Shown here: positions 1 to 6,945 of the stretch, one piece after another | Layout of the letters: each line of letters opens with the position of its first letter | How positions within the stretch are numbered: position 1 is the first letter of the stretch | Source: Longimicrobiales bacterium | GTDB taxonomy: Bacteria; Gemmatimonadota; Gemmatimonadetes; Longimicrobiales; Gaopeijiaceae | DNA: 8,985 nt | Assembly (NCBI GenBank): GCA_028280205.1 | Contig: JANQME010000287.1 | Coordinates: 1-8,985, forward strand | Direction of reading: 5' to 3' | Position numbers and translations under genes: made by a program | The notes under the pieces: model-generated | The model's input: the letters and a program-made list of their open reading frames with translations, nothing else | Databases searched by the model: none | Told to the model about the DNA's origin: nothing

Positions 1-1447
1 CCGCAGCGGACAGCCCATGCGCGAGCGGCGTCCCTCCCCCACCCGGCAGCTCCGCCAGAACGCGCCGCACGCGGGTCAGGGATCGGGTCGGCGGGAGAAC
101 GAGCTCGGCGCCTTCGCCACGGAACACCACCAGCGCCACGTGGTCGCGGCGACGGTAGCTCTCGGTGAGGAGTCGCTCCACCGCGCCCTTCACCTCGCCC
201 AGACGCGCAACGGCCTGGGAGCCCGACGCATCCAGGGCGAAGACGACGGTCGTGGGGTGACGCCGCTCCACCACCCGCACGCGCAGGTGGTCGGGGCGCA
301 CGACGAGCGGCTCCCCCGGCGCGCGCTCGGACTGGTGCGGTGCCGCCGCCCGAAGGGTCTCGAGGAGGTGCAGCCGGCGACCTCGGCCGGGTCGTCCTCT
401 GCGTGCGCGCAGGGTGCGGCCACGTCCGCTCCCTCCCCCCGACGGCCGACGCGCACGCGAGCGGGAGCTCGACGTTGCGGCCCGCGGGCCGCGTCCCGTG
501 GGAACGAGGGTGGCCAGCACGTCCGGAGGCAACCTGGCCTCCGCGGCGGCGACCAGCCGCTCGCCGCCACCCTCCGCCGGCTCCGCGCCACGGTCGTGCG
601 TGTCGGAGGGGTCGTCCGAAGCGGACGGCGTCCGGTCTTCCTCCGGCGGAGTCGCGGCGGACTCGGGTGGAGGGCCGGCCGAGGCGTCCTCGGGAGGCGA
701 CTCCGCGGCCGGAGCCCCGGTCCTCGGAAGGGCGACGAGCGCCAGAGCCACCTCCACGTCGCGGGGATCGACCTCATGGGCCCCTCGAAGCGCGGCTACT
801 CCGCGGGCGAGCCGGACGACCGCTGTGGCCGACCGGTCGTCCGGGAGGCCGAGTCGGTGCACGGCCTGCACGGTGGCGTGCACGAGATCCCGCTGGAAGC
901 CGGGCGTCGGTGCGCCGCGGGCGGCCCGAACGGCCGCGATCAACGCCGCAGGGTCCGCGCTGGGCTGCCAGCGCCCCGCCAGCACGACCCACATGGAGAG
1001 CGGCTCGATGAGGCCGCCCCATACCTCGGGCTCGTCGTCCGGCAGGACGGGCTGGAAGGCCACGATGCCGAAGCGGTTTCGGGCGCGCACGAGCGCCGCG
1101 GCGCACGCAGGGTCGAGAAACGCCGGCCAGCGCACCTCCAGGACGGAGCCGGACGGACGATCGAGGATGCCCGGCCGCCGTCGGGGCGCCCCGGCGGCGA
1201 GGGTCGCCTCGATGTCGAGACCGCCCGTAAGATGCTCGACCTCGACCGACGGCCCGATCGGCCGCCACTCCGCGGGCTCGGCGAGCCGGCGCGCAAGCGC
1301 ACGCCACGCGTCCGTCTCGGGTCCGCTGGGCCCGCGCAGGAAGACGCCACCGCACCCCGCCGGATCGAGGGCGAGGAGCGCGGCCGCCCACTCCGCGAGC
1401 GAGGCGGCGGGTCCCCCGGCGGAGCGCGGACCGCCCGCGTCAGGCAT
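1..1447 (-). CDS. bchD: Magnesium chelatase subunit D (BchD), C-terminus cut by window edge
   Basis: BchD is the adaptor subunit of the three-part Mg chelatase (BchI-BchD-BchH), which inserts Mg2+ into protoporphyrin IX as the first step dedicated to bacteriochlorophyll. I translated the minus strand from the ATG at 1447-1445: 482 residues without a stop up to the edge, probably lacking some tens of residues. Residues about 34-240 resemble the AAA+ module of BchI in degenerate form; the P-loop position reads GPSGPETD (39-46) with no GK[ST]. VDPRDVEVALALVALPR (226-242) fits the helical lid. A Pro/acidic linker (about 245-295) is followed by a very basic Arg/Gly stretch (about 328-358) and LLETLRAAAPHQ (361-372), a typical BchD signature. 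The integrin-I (VWA) domain shows DASGS (406-410) and GGTP (471-474), both MIDAS elements. The start overlaps the bchI stop by 8 bases, implying translational coupling. Identity is secure; loss of the P-loop is usual for D subunits. Confidence 0.93.
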   Translation of the reverse strand, partial: MPDAGGPRSAGGPAASLAEWAAALLALDPAGCGGVFLRGPSGPETDAWRALARRLAEPAEWRPIGPSVEVEHLTGGLDIEATLAAGAPRRRPGILDRPSGSVLEVRWPAFLDPACAAALVRARNRFGIVAFQPVLPDDEPEVWGGLIEPLSMWVVLAGRWQPSADPAALIAAVRAARGAPTPGFQRDLVHATVQAVHRLGLPDDRSATAVVRLARGVAALRGAHEVDPRDVEVALALVALPRTGAPAAESPPEDASAGPPPESAATPPEEDRTPSASDDPSDTHDRGAEPAEGGGERLVAAAEARLPPDVLATLVPTGRGPRAATSSSRSRARRPSGGGSGRGRTLRARRGRPGRGRRLHLLETLRAAAPHQSERAPGEPLVVRPDHLRVRVVERRHPTTVVFALDASGSQAVARLGEVKGAVERLLTESYRRRDHVALVVFRGEGAELVLPPTRSLTRVRRVLAELPGGGGTPLAHGLSAA

Positions 1448-2453
1448 CGTCGGAACGCACCCGCTCCAGGGCTCGCTCGATCCGCACTGTCGAGCCCGAC
1501 TCGTCGAGAGGATCGCGGCGGAGGCGGTGCCGGAGCACCGAAGGCGCAAGCAGCTCCAGGTCGTCGAGCGTGGCGCGCGTTCGTCCGTCGGGGGCGGCGA
1601 GCGCCCGGGCGGCCCGCGTCAGCGTCAACTCGCCCCTCAGGCCGTCCACGCCGAGCTCCACACAGAGACGCGCCGCCGTCTCCATGACGTCCCGCGGGAG
1701 CTCCACGTCGTCGCGGAGCTTACGCGCTTTTTCGATGCGCTTGCGCAGCTTGCCGTCGGCCCCGGCCCAGCGGCGCCGGAACGTCGCCCGATCCCGCTCG
1801 AAGAGGTCCCGGCGCTCCACGACCTCCATGCGGACCGCGAGATCGGTGGGAGTGACGACCTCGACCGAGAGGCCGAAGCGGTCCAGGAGCTGGGGGCGCA
1901 GGTCGCCCTCCTCCGGGTTGCCGCTGCCCACGAGGACGAAGGCGGCCGGGTGTCGCACCGACACGCCGTCGCGCTCGACGATGTTCTCCCCGGACGCCGC
2001 GACGTCGAGAAGGAGGTCGACGAGGTGGTCGTCGAGCAGATTGACTTCGTCCACGTAGAGGAAGCCTCGGTGCGCCTTGGCCAGCAGACCGGGCTCGAAG
2101 ACCCGACGACCGGACGCCAGCGCGCGTTCGATGTCGAGCGTCCCGACGAGCCGGTCCTCCGTCGTGCCGAGCGGAAGATCCACCACCGGAACGGGGGCCC
2201 GCTTCGTCCGCTCGGTCCCACGGCACATCTCGCAGATTTCGGCGGGCTGTCCGGGCGGACAGTTGTATGGACACTCGGGCACGACCTCGACCCGAGGGAG
2301 GATGCCCGGAAGCGCGCGGACAGCCGTCGACTTGCCCGTCCCCCGATGGCCCAGCACGAGGACCCCGCCGATCCCGGCGTCCACGGCGGCGACGAGGAGG
2401 GCACGCAACATCTCGTCCTGACCGACGATCGCGGAAAACGGAAAGGGCTGCAT
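1440..2453 (-). CDS. bchI: Magnesium chelatase ATPase subunit I (BchI)
   Basis: BchI is the AAA+ ATPase of Mg chelatase; it forms a ring that docks with BchD and drives Mg2+ insertion by BchH in the cytoplasm. The protein is 337 aa, the normal size for the family. In order: MQPFPFSAIVGQDEM at the N-terminus, Walker A GHRGTGKST (35-43), a cysteine group C61/C65/C74/C77, Walker B FLYVDEVNLL (131-140), a sensor-1-like GSGNPEEG (176-183, where many homologues have GTMNPEEG), the arginine-finger segment RPQLLDRF (186-193) and the sensor-2 helix around R273 (LRGELTLTRAARALAA). The ATG at 2453-2451 was chosen because it gives this family N-terminus; the frame stays open further upstream to 2819 but that part is Arg-rich shadow. 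No convincing Shine-Dalgarno precedes it, and the upstream small gene ends 5 bases before, so coupled translation is likely. The stop overlaps the bchD start. Confidence 0.96.
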   Translation of the reverse strand: MQPFPFSAIVGQDEMLRALLVAAVDAGIGGVLVLGHRGTGKSTAVRALPGILPRVEVVPECPYNCPPGQPAEICEMCRGTERTKRAPVPVVDLPLGTTEDRLVGTLDIERALASGRRVFEPGLLAKAHRGFLYVDEVNLLDDHLVDLLLDVAASGENIVERDGVSVRHPAAFVLVGSGNPEEGDLRPQLLDRFGLSVEVVTPTDLAVRMEVVERRDLFERDRATFRRRWAGADGKLRKRIEKARKLRDDVELPRDVMETAARLCVELGVDGLRGELTLTRAARALAAPDGRTRATLDDLELLAPSVLRHRLRRDPLDESGSTVRIERALERVRSDDA

Positions 2454-2458
2454 GCGGC

Positions 2459-2746
2459 TCAGGAGAGCTCGAGCGTAAGCTCGACGCCCTGCCACTCGAT
2501 TCCGAGCAGGCGTTCCGCCTCCGTGGGGTCGTCGTACACGAACGTGAGGCGGGTGCCTTCGAAGCGGGACTCGCGCGCGAAGTGCTCGATCTCGACCACG
2601 ACTCCCTGGAAGGTGGCTCCGTCGTCCGCCACGGAACGGGCACGCATCCCGGTCACGAGAACCCCGTCCGGGACGGTACCGGTGAGGAGGATTTCGCTGC
2701 GCTCGGGACTGTGCTCGACCCGGTCCACCGTGAAGCTGAGGGCCAT
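2459..2746 (-). CDS. Small unrecognised protein, first gene of the bchI-bchD operon
   Basis: This frame encodes 95 aa from the ATG at 2746-2744, or 99 aa from a GTG at 2758-2756 in the same frame (MPDEMALSF...). I do not recognise the family. The product is acidic, has no cysteine, no signal peptide and no membrane segment. It looks rich in beta strands: SFTVDRVEHS, EILLTGTVPDGVLVTGM, QGVVVEIEHF, TRLTFVYDD and GVELTLEL alternate hydrophobic and polar residues. The stretch LTGTVPDGVLVTGMRAR recalls the domain-II beta-barrel of translation GTPases (EF-Tu type), but this is only a pattern impression. Unlike the Arg/Pro/Ser-rich shadow frames around it, its composition is that of a normal folded protein. 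It ends 5 bases before bchI on the same strand, so it is probably cotranscribed with bchI and bchD. No function can be assigned. Confidence 0.7.
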   Translation of the reverse strand: MALSFTVDRVEHSPERSEILLTGTVPDGVLVTGMRARSVADDGATFQGVVVEIEHFARESRFEGTRLTFVYDDPTEAERLLGIEWQGVELTLELS

Positions 2747-2758
2747 CTCGTCGGGCAC

Positions 2759-2797
2759 CCCCGGGAGGTTGTATTGCGCGGATGGCTTCGGGCACCC
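2759..2797. promoter_or_regulatory. Divergent intergenic region between the bchI operon and aerR
   Basis: The leftward operon and the rightward aerR-ppsR-bphP operon start back to back here, so promoters for both must lie in or near this gap. Taking the outermost starts, only 39 bases remain, which is tight for two promoters. Later starts (ATG at 2746 leftward, GTG at 2825 rightward) would widen it to 78 bases. A GTGG-N3-CCAC palindrome lies at 2825-2835. I found no TGT-N12-ACA site, the classical PpsR/CrtJ target, and no clear -35/-10 pair. The assignment as regulatory rests on gene orientation only. Confidence 0.4.
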
Positions 2798-3559
2798 ATG
2801 CTAGGCCCCCGTGACCCAATCAATGTGGGGTCCACCCTGAATCAGAAGAGCAACGGGGTCAAGGCCGAGACAGCGACGGCGCACGACGGGCGTCCACTGT
2901 CCACCACCCCGAAGTCGGCCGAGGCGCAGACGCGTCCAGAGCTGCGGAAGCGGCTCCTCGACGCCGCGCTCGACCGTGGGAAAGAGACGATTCTCGACGT
3001 CCTCAGCGACGCAGCCCCCGACGGGCCTTCCGCCGCCTTCGTGCTCTCCGACCTCGTGCCCTGGGTCGCCTACGAGATGGGACGCCTGTGGCACGACGAC
3101 GAAGTGTCCTTCCTCGATGTGACGCTGGGGAGCGGAAAGCTGCAGCGCGCCGTGCACGACTTCGGGCTTACGTCCCAACACGTGGCGGACACGGAGCCGG
3201 GCCGGGTGCTCGTGACCACACTCCCGGGGGAACAGCACGTGCTGGGCGCGGTGATCGGCTGCCGGCTGCTGGAGCTCGAGGGGTGCGATGCGCTGCTCGA
3301 CATCCGAGGCAATCGGGACGTCGACCCACGTGCGGCGGCGGGCTTCGATCTGGTCACGATCTCGGTGACCCGCGAGGGCGAGACGCAGGGCCTCGCGAAG
3401 ATGATCGAAGCGTTGCGTGCGGGTTCGGGTCGGCAGCACCTTCCGGTGTTGCTCGTGGGACGCTCGGCGAGCGAAGCGCTCGCCGAGCGAGTGGGGGCGG
3501 ATGGGATGGTCGATGACGTGGCCGGCACGCTGGACGTGCTGGACGCAGGGAGGGCGTAG
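2798..3559 (+). CDS. aerR: AerR/PpaA-type cobalamin-binding regulator
   Basis: AerR (PpaA) proteins are photosystem regulators that bind cobalamin and act as antirepressors of PpsR/CrtJ in purple bacteria. The 253-aa frame has a disordered N-terminus (1-45), a helical segment with LVPWVAYEMGRLWHDDEVSFLDVTLGSGKLQ inside 86-116 (the W-x-DD-x-x-SFLDVT-x-G-x-x-x-LQ pattern is typical of AerR), and a Rossmann-like B12 domain from about 136. The latter carries PGEQHVLG (143-150), a variant of the ExHxxG / DxHxxG cobalamin motif with H147 as the likely cobalt ligand. The start is uncertain: ATG 2798 is used, but GTG 2825 (244 aa) is in frame and leaves more room for divergent promoters; neither has an obvious ribosome site. 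R. capsulatus is reported to make long and short AerR forms, so both may be used. ppsR follows after 5 bases, the same pairing seen in photosynthesis clusters. Confidence 0.88.
   Translation: MLGPRDPINVGSTLNQKSNGVKAETATAHDGRPLSTTPKSAEAQTRPELRKRLLDAALDRGKETILDVLSDAAPDGPSAAFVLSDLVPWVAYEMGRLWHDDEVSFLDVTLGSGKLQRAVHDFGLTSQHVADTEPGRVLVTTLPGEQHVLGAVIGCRLLELEGCDALLDIRGNRDVDPRAAAGFDLVTISVTREGETQGLAKMIEALRAGSGRQHLPVLLVGRSASEALAERVGADGMVDDVAGTLDVLDAGRA
3548..3554 (+). promoter_or_regulatory. Ribosome binding site for the TTG-started ppsR
   Basis: GGGAGGG inside the last codons of aerR lies 10 bases before the TTG at 3565. It is the best Shine-Dalgarno match near this junction and supports TTG as the start, since the frame offers no usable ATG or GTG nearby. 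Confidence 0.55.
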
Positions 3560-3564
3560 CACTC

Positions 3565-4680
3565 TTGATCAGGCCGCCTGAAGCATCACGCTTCGGAGGC
3601 GACATCGCGATCGAGCTGGACGAGAGGGGGACGATCCGGGTCGCGCGATTCGGTCGTGCGTTCTCGCCGCGTCTCGTGGAGGGGGTCGATGAGTGGGACG
3701 GCGTCGACTGGATCGACACCGTTTCGAACGAGACCCGCGCGAAGGCGCTTCAGCTCCTCGCCGAAGCGAGCGATCACGGAGTCACCGGCTTCCGCGAGAT
3801 CCAGCAGACCCTCCCCGACGGCTCGTCGTGCGCGGTCGAGTACGCAGCCATCCACCGGAGCGGCGCGGGCACGATCCTCGTCGGACGTGACCTGCGGCCC
3901 GCCGAGGAGCTGCACCGGCGCTTCATGGAGGTGCAGCAGACTCTCGAGCGGGACTACTGGAAGCTGCGCCAGGTCGAGACCCGCTATCGGATGATCTTCC
4001 GGGACGCTCCCGAGGCCGGGCTCGTCGTCGCTCCGGACGACCTCGTCATCCTGGACGCCAATCCTTCCGCGCTACGCATGCTCGGGCTCGCCGAAGCGGG
4101 CCGCGTCAGCAGCCTCATCGGCCGGAGCCTGCTGGCGGACGTCGACCCGACGGATCGGACCCGGCTCAGGCGGTACGTGCGCATGGTGGTGGCCGGTGGC
4201 GCCGCCCCGATCCGCGTGTCCGTCGGGCCGGGACCCTCGCATGTGCTCGTGCGCGCGTCGATGGCTCGCCAGGAGAGCGGCGTGTCGGTGGTCGTGCGCC
4301 TCACGCCGGTCGAGGACGACGAGCTGTCCTCGCCCGAGCCGCCCTCGGCGGAACTCGCCGCGCTCCTGGAGAGCCTTCCCGACGGCTTCGTCATGGTCGA
4401 CCCAACCGGACGGGTGCTGTGGGCCAACCGGGGCTTCGCCGAGCTGGTGCAGGCACCCCGGCTCGGGCTCGTGGGTCGCGAGCTCGGCGACTGGTTCCAC
4501 AGAGTCGGTGCCGACTGGGACGCCGTCCATATGGCGCTGGAGGCCCACGGCACCGTACGATCTCTGCGCTCCGGCCTGATCGGCGACCTGGGGCGCGAGG
4601 TGGAAGTCGGGTTGTCCGCCGTGACGGCGGCTCCGGGGGAGGGGGCAGTCGCCGGGATCGTGGTTCGGGATCTGGGGTGA
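3565..4680 (+). CDS. ppsR: PpsR/CrtJ homologue lacking the DNA-binding HTH domain
   Basis: PpsR/CrtJ normally represses bacteriochlorophyll, carotenoid and light-harvesting genes and is about 460 aa: an N domain, a Q-linker helix, PAS1, PAS2 and a Fis-type helix-turn-helix. This 371-aa protein starts at TTG (MIRPPEASRF). It has the N domain (about 10-115, ending TILVGRDLRPAEEL), the linker helix with VQQTLERDYWKLRQVETRYR (123-142), strikingly close to purple-bacterial PpsR, then PAS1 (about 143-248) and PAS2 (about 262-370, LLESLPDGFVMVDPTGRVLWANRGF). It stops at VVRDLG, where PAS2 ends, so the last 50-90 residues with the HTH are missing. The TGA at 4678-4680 is followed by only 50 bases before bphP, too short to encode an HTH in any frame. 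C89 is the only cysteine. It could be a sensor or antirepressor partner for a full-length PpsR elsewhere. It lies between aerR and bphP in one operon. Confidence 0.85.
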   Translation: MIRPPEASRFGGDIAIELDERGTIRVARFGRAFSPRLVEGVDEWDGVDWIDTVSNETRAKALQLLAEASDHGVTGFREIQQTLPDGSSCAVEYAAIHRSGAGTILVGRDLRPAEELHRRFMEVQQTLERDYWKLRQVETRYRMIFRDAPEAGLVVAPDDLVILDANPSALRMLGLAEAGRVSSLIGRSLLADVDPTDRTRLRRYVRMVVAGGAAPIRVSVGPGPSHVLVRASMARQESGVSVVVRLTPVEDDELSSPEPPSAELAALLESLPDGFVMVDPTGRVLWANRGFAELVQAPRLGLVGRELGDWFHRVGADWDAVHMALEAHGTVRSLRSGLIGDLGREVEVGLSAVTAAPGEGAVAGIVVRDLG

Positions 4681-4719
4681 ATTCTCGGCAGGGGCGGTCT
4701 GGCCGCTCCCGCACTTCCC

Positions 4720-4723
4720 GAGG
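4720..4723 (+). promoter_or_regulatory. Ribosome binding site of bphP
   Basis: GAGG lies 7 bases before the ATG at 4731. It fixes this ATG as the phytochrome start within a frame that is open far upstream, and it makes separate translation of bphP likely within the operon. Confidence 0.55.
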
Positions 4724-4730
4724 CAGCACC

Positions 4731-6890
4731 ATGGCAGAGGAAGACTTCAGCTTCGACATCGCCGGCGGTACGACGTTCGGCACGGCCGACCTCACGAACT
4801 GCGAGCGGGAGCAGATCCATCTCGCGGGATCGATCCAGCCGCACGGCGCCCTGCTCGTGCTGGAGGGCGACGAGCACACCGTCCGCTGGGCCAGCGCGAA
4901 CACGGAGGCGTTCCTGGGTCTTCCGCTCGACGCCGTGAGCGGCGCACCGCTCGCCTCGCTCTCCCCGTCCACCCCCGCGGCGCTGCACGCGACGGACCCG
5001 GCTTCGCTCCGGCGGCTCCCCCACGCGGTCCCGTTCGACGTGGCCGGTCAGACGAATCTGCTCGCGCACGCTCACCTCTCCCCGGACGGCCATCTCGTGC
5101 TGGAGGTGGAGAAGCCCGGCGGTGACGCCGTGGACCGGCGGCTCATGGCGACGCGCATCGACGACCTCATGGGTCTCTCCGCGCTCGAGCCCCTCTTCGA
5201 CGAAACGGCGGCGCTGATTCGCGAGTTGAGCGGGTACGATCGCGTCATGGTCTACCGCTTCGACGAAGACGGCCACGGCGCCGTGGTGGCGGAGCGCAAG
5301 CGCGACGACCTCGAGTCCTTTCTGGGCAACCACTACCCCGCCACCGACATCCCCCGCATCGCGCGTGCGCTTTACCTGCGCAACCGCACGCGGACCCTGG
5401 TCGACGTCGACTACGAGCCGATCCCGATCGTCGGGGACGAGCCGATCAACCCCGAGGCTCTCGACCTCTCGCTCTCGCAGCTCCGCAGCATGTCGCCGAT
5501 CCACCTCCAGTATCTGCGCAACATGGGGGTGTCCGCGACGCTGGTGGCCTCGCTGGTGGTGGAAGGAGAGCTGTGGGGACTGATCGCCTGTCACCACTAC
5601 TCACCCAAGCTGCCCAGCCCCACCGTGCGCGCGGCGTGCGAACTGGTCGCGGAGGTGGCGAGCACCCGGATCGTCGCGATCGAGAGCGCGGCTCAGGCGT
5701 CCATCGAGTTCCTGGTACGGCGCTTCGAGCAGCGGCTGGTCGAGAGCATCGGTCGGACCGGAGAGTGGGTCAACGCGCTGACCGACCGGGACGAGACGCT
5801 CCTGCAGTGCCTCGACGCGGGCGGGGCCGCCCTGGTCCACGACGGCAGCGTCCACGCGATGGGCGACGTGCCCTCGACTCCGGACATCCGCGAGATCGTG
5901 CACTGGCTCGAGCAACAGGACTTCGGGACCGTATTCGCCACACACCGTCTGGCTCGGGAGTCGCGCTTCGAGCACCTGGCCGGGAACGCCTCCGGGGTGC
6001 TGGCGGCCCGGATCTCGCGGACCCCCGGAGAGATGATGCTCTGGTTCCGCCCGGAGCAGGTCCGGATGATCACCTGGGGAGGTGACCCACGGAAGTCGAC
6101 GGCCGTGGGCAACGACCCGCTCGAGCTGTCTCCCCGTCGCTCGTTCGCCGCCTGGCACCAGCTCGTGGAGCGCACGAGCGCACCCTGGTCCCGCGCCAAC
6201 CAGGCCGTGGGCCGAGCGATCGGCGAGTCGATCGCGGACGTCGTGCTGCAGTTCCGCTCGGTGCACCTGCTCATGGCCAACCAGCGGATCGCGCAGGCGA
6301 TCCGACACCTGGACGGCGCGGTCGCGCCGCTCTTCATCGCCGACGGAACCGGAGGGCGGGTGGTCGCGAACGAGGCGTTCCGGTCGCTCGTCGACGGAGC
6401 GGAGGTGGAGTCGACCGAGGAGCTCGGGCGGATGTTCGGCGACGTCCCCGGCCTCCGGGACCTCGTCGAGTCGGGTCCGCTCACCCCGAAGGCGTGGAGG
6501 GGCAAGGTCGAGCTCCGACCACCGGACGCCCCGCCGCGGCCGGTCCTGCTGCGCGCCGATCCGATCTTCGATCGCGTGGATGAGCGCATCGGAACGGTCT
6601 TCCTCTTCATCGACCTGAGCGGTCGGCAGGAGGTCGAGAGCGCCCGGCTGCGCTTCCGGCAGGCCGTCGCCGAACGGCGAGCCCACTTTCGCCCTCTCCG
6701 CGACAAGGCGGACGAGGACGGGAGCCGGCTCTTCGACCGCGTCCTGGACAACGCCAGCTTCGCGGCATTGGAAGCCGTGGCGGGCCTCGACGTGGAGTCG
6801 ATCCCCGACACCCTTCGTTCGATCGAGGTCTCGTTGACGCGGGCTTCGGATCTGCTCGAACGGCTCGAGGGGCGGCACGGCGGCCGCTAG
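4731..6890 (+). CDS. bphP: Bacteriophytochrome, PAS-GAF-PHY plus PAS/helical output, no histidine kinase seen
   Basis: This is a red/far-red photoreceptor that binds biliverdin, 719 aa. The N-terminal PAS has the biliverdin-attaching cysteine C24 in LTNCEREQIHLAGSIQPHG. The GAF domain (about 140-320) shows VMVYRFDEDGHG (172-183), PATDIP (203-208; the usual motif is PASDIP), MSPIHLQYLRNMG (254-266) with H258, and LWGLIACHHY (281-290) with H288. The PHY domain (about 325-510) has the tongue motifs WGGDP (449-453) and PRRSF (468-472). After a long helix comes a PAS-like domain (about 524-630, VAPLFIADGTGGRVVANEAFRSL partly 531-553) and a helical C-terminus (630-719). No H-box or HATPase motifs are seen. 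Size and layout match R. palustris BphP1 and Bradyrhizobium ORS278 BphP, which relieve PpsR repression by direct binding under far-red light. It follows ppsR by 50 bases and faces a heme oxygenase gene, both as in those systems. All chromophore residues are present, so it should be photoactive. Confidence 0.94.
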   Translation: MAEEDFSFDIAGGTTFGTADLTNCEREQIHLAGSIQPHGALLVLEGDEHTVRWASANTEAFLGLPLDAVSGAPLASLSPSTPAALHATDPASLRRLPHAVPFDVAGQTNLLAHAHLSPDGHLVLEVEKPGGDAVDRRLMATRIDDLMGLSALEPLFDETAALIRELSGYDRVMVYRFDEDGHGAVVAERKRDDLESFLGNHYPATDIPRIARALYLRNRTRTLVDVDYEPIPIVGDEPINPEALDLSLSQLRSMSPIHLQYLRNMGVSATLVASLVVEGELWGLIACHHYSPKLPSPTVRAACELVAEVASTRIVAIESAAQASIEFLVRRFEQRLVESIGRTGEWVNALTDRDETLLQCLDAGGAALVHDGSVHAMGDVPSTPDIREIVHWLEQQDFGTVFATHRLARESRFEHLAGNASGVLAARISRTPGEMMLWFRPEQVRMITWGGDPRKSTAVGNDPLELSPRRSFAAWHQLVERTSAPWSRANQAVGRAIGESIADVVLQFRSVHLLMANQRIAQAIRHLDGAVAPLFIADGTGGRVVANEAFRSLVDGAEVESTEELGRMFGDVPGLRDLVESGPLTPKAWRGKVELRPPDAPPRPVLLRADPIFDRVDERIGTVFLFIDLSGRQEVESARLRFRQAVAERRAHFRPLRDKADEDGSRLFDRVLDNASFAALEAVAGLDVESIPDTLRSIEVSLTRASDLLERLEGRHGGR

Positions 6891-6905
6891 ACCTGGGCGA
6901 CCGCT

Positions 6906-6935
6906 GGGCCCCGGGTGCATGCAGGGCCCCGGGTG
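6906..6935. repeat. 12-bp direct repeat with GGGCCC palindromes between converging bphP and hemO
   Basis: GGGCCCCGGGTG occurs at 6906-6917 and exactly again at 6924-6935. Because GGGCCC and CCCGGG are each self-complementary, the two copies can also pair into a 6-bp GC stem on either strand, with a TGCATGCA palindrome in the loop. It sits in the 55-base gap between two converging genes, where a bidirectional terminator is expected, but there is no T tract on either side, so a role as intrinsic terminator is weakly supported. Confidence 0.45.
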
Positions 6936-6945
6936 GGACGGCCCG

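Noticed and set aside
30..70. BchD lacking a Walker A motif read as a sign of decay.
   Set aside because: Degenerate nucleotide-binding motifs are common in Mg-chelatase D subunits, and the VWA MIDAS residues are intact.
774..1391. Minus-strand frames at 774-1391, 940-1350 and 190-777 as genes downstream of bchI.
   Set aside because: The third minus-strand frame from 1447 encodes BchD with VWA and linker motifs through the whole region; these are alternative-frame shadows.
2267..2797. N-terminal extension of AerR into the frame open from 2267.
   Set aside because: That part runs antisense over bchI and the small gene and has no AerR-like sequence.
414..2804. A 796-codon open frame on the plus strand across bchD/bchI and the small gene.
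   Set aside because: It is antisense to genes with clear family motifs, and its product is Arg/Ser/Pro-rich without any recognisable domain, as expected for shadows in high-G+C DNA.
2740..2870. Search for TGT-N12-ACA PpsR/CrtJ sites in the divergent bchI-aerR region.
   Set aside because: The TGT triplets at 2770 and 2824 are not followed by ACA at the right spacing; no site was found by eye.
4678..4730. Possible frameshift or stop readthrough giving the missing PpsR HTH.
   Set aside because: Only 50 bases separate the stop from the phytochrome ATG, and none of the frames there or running into bphP resembles an HTH.
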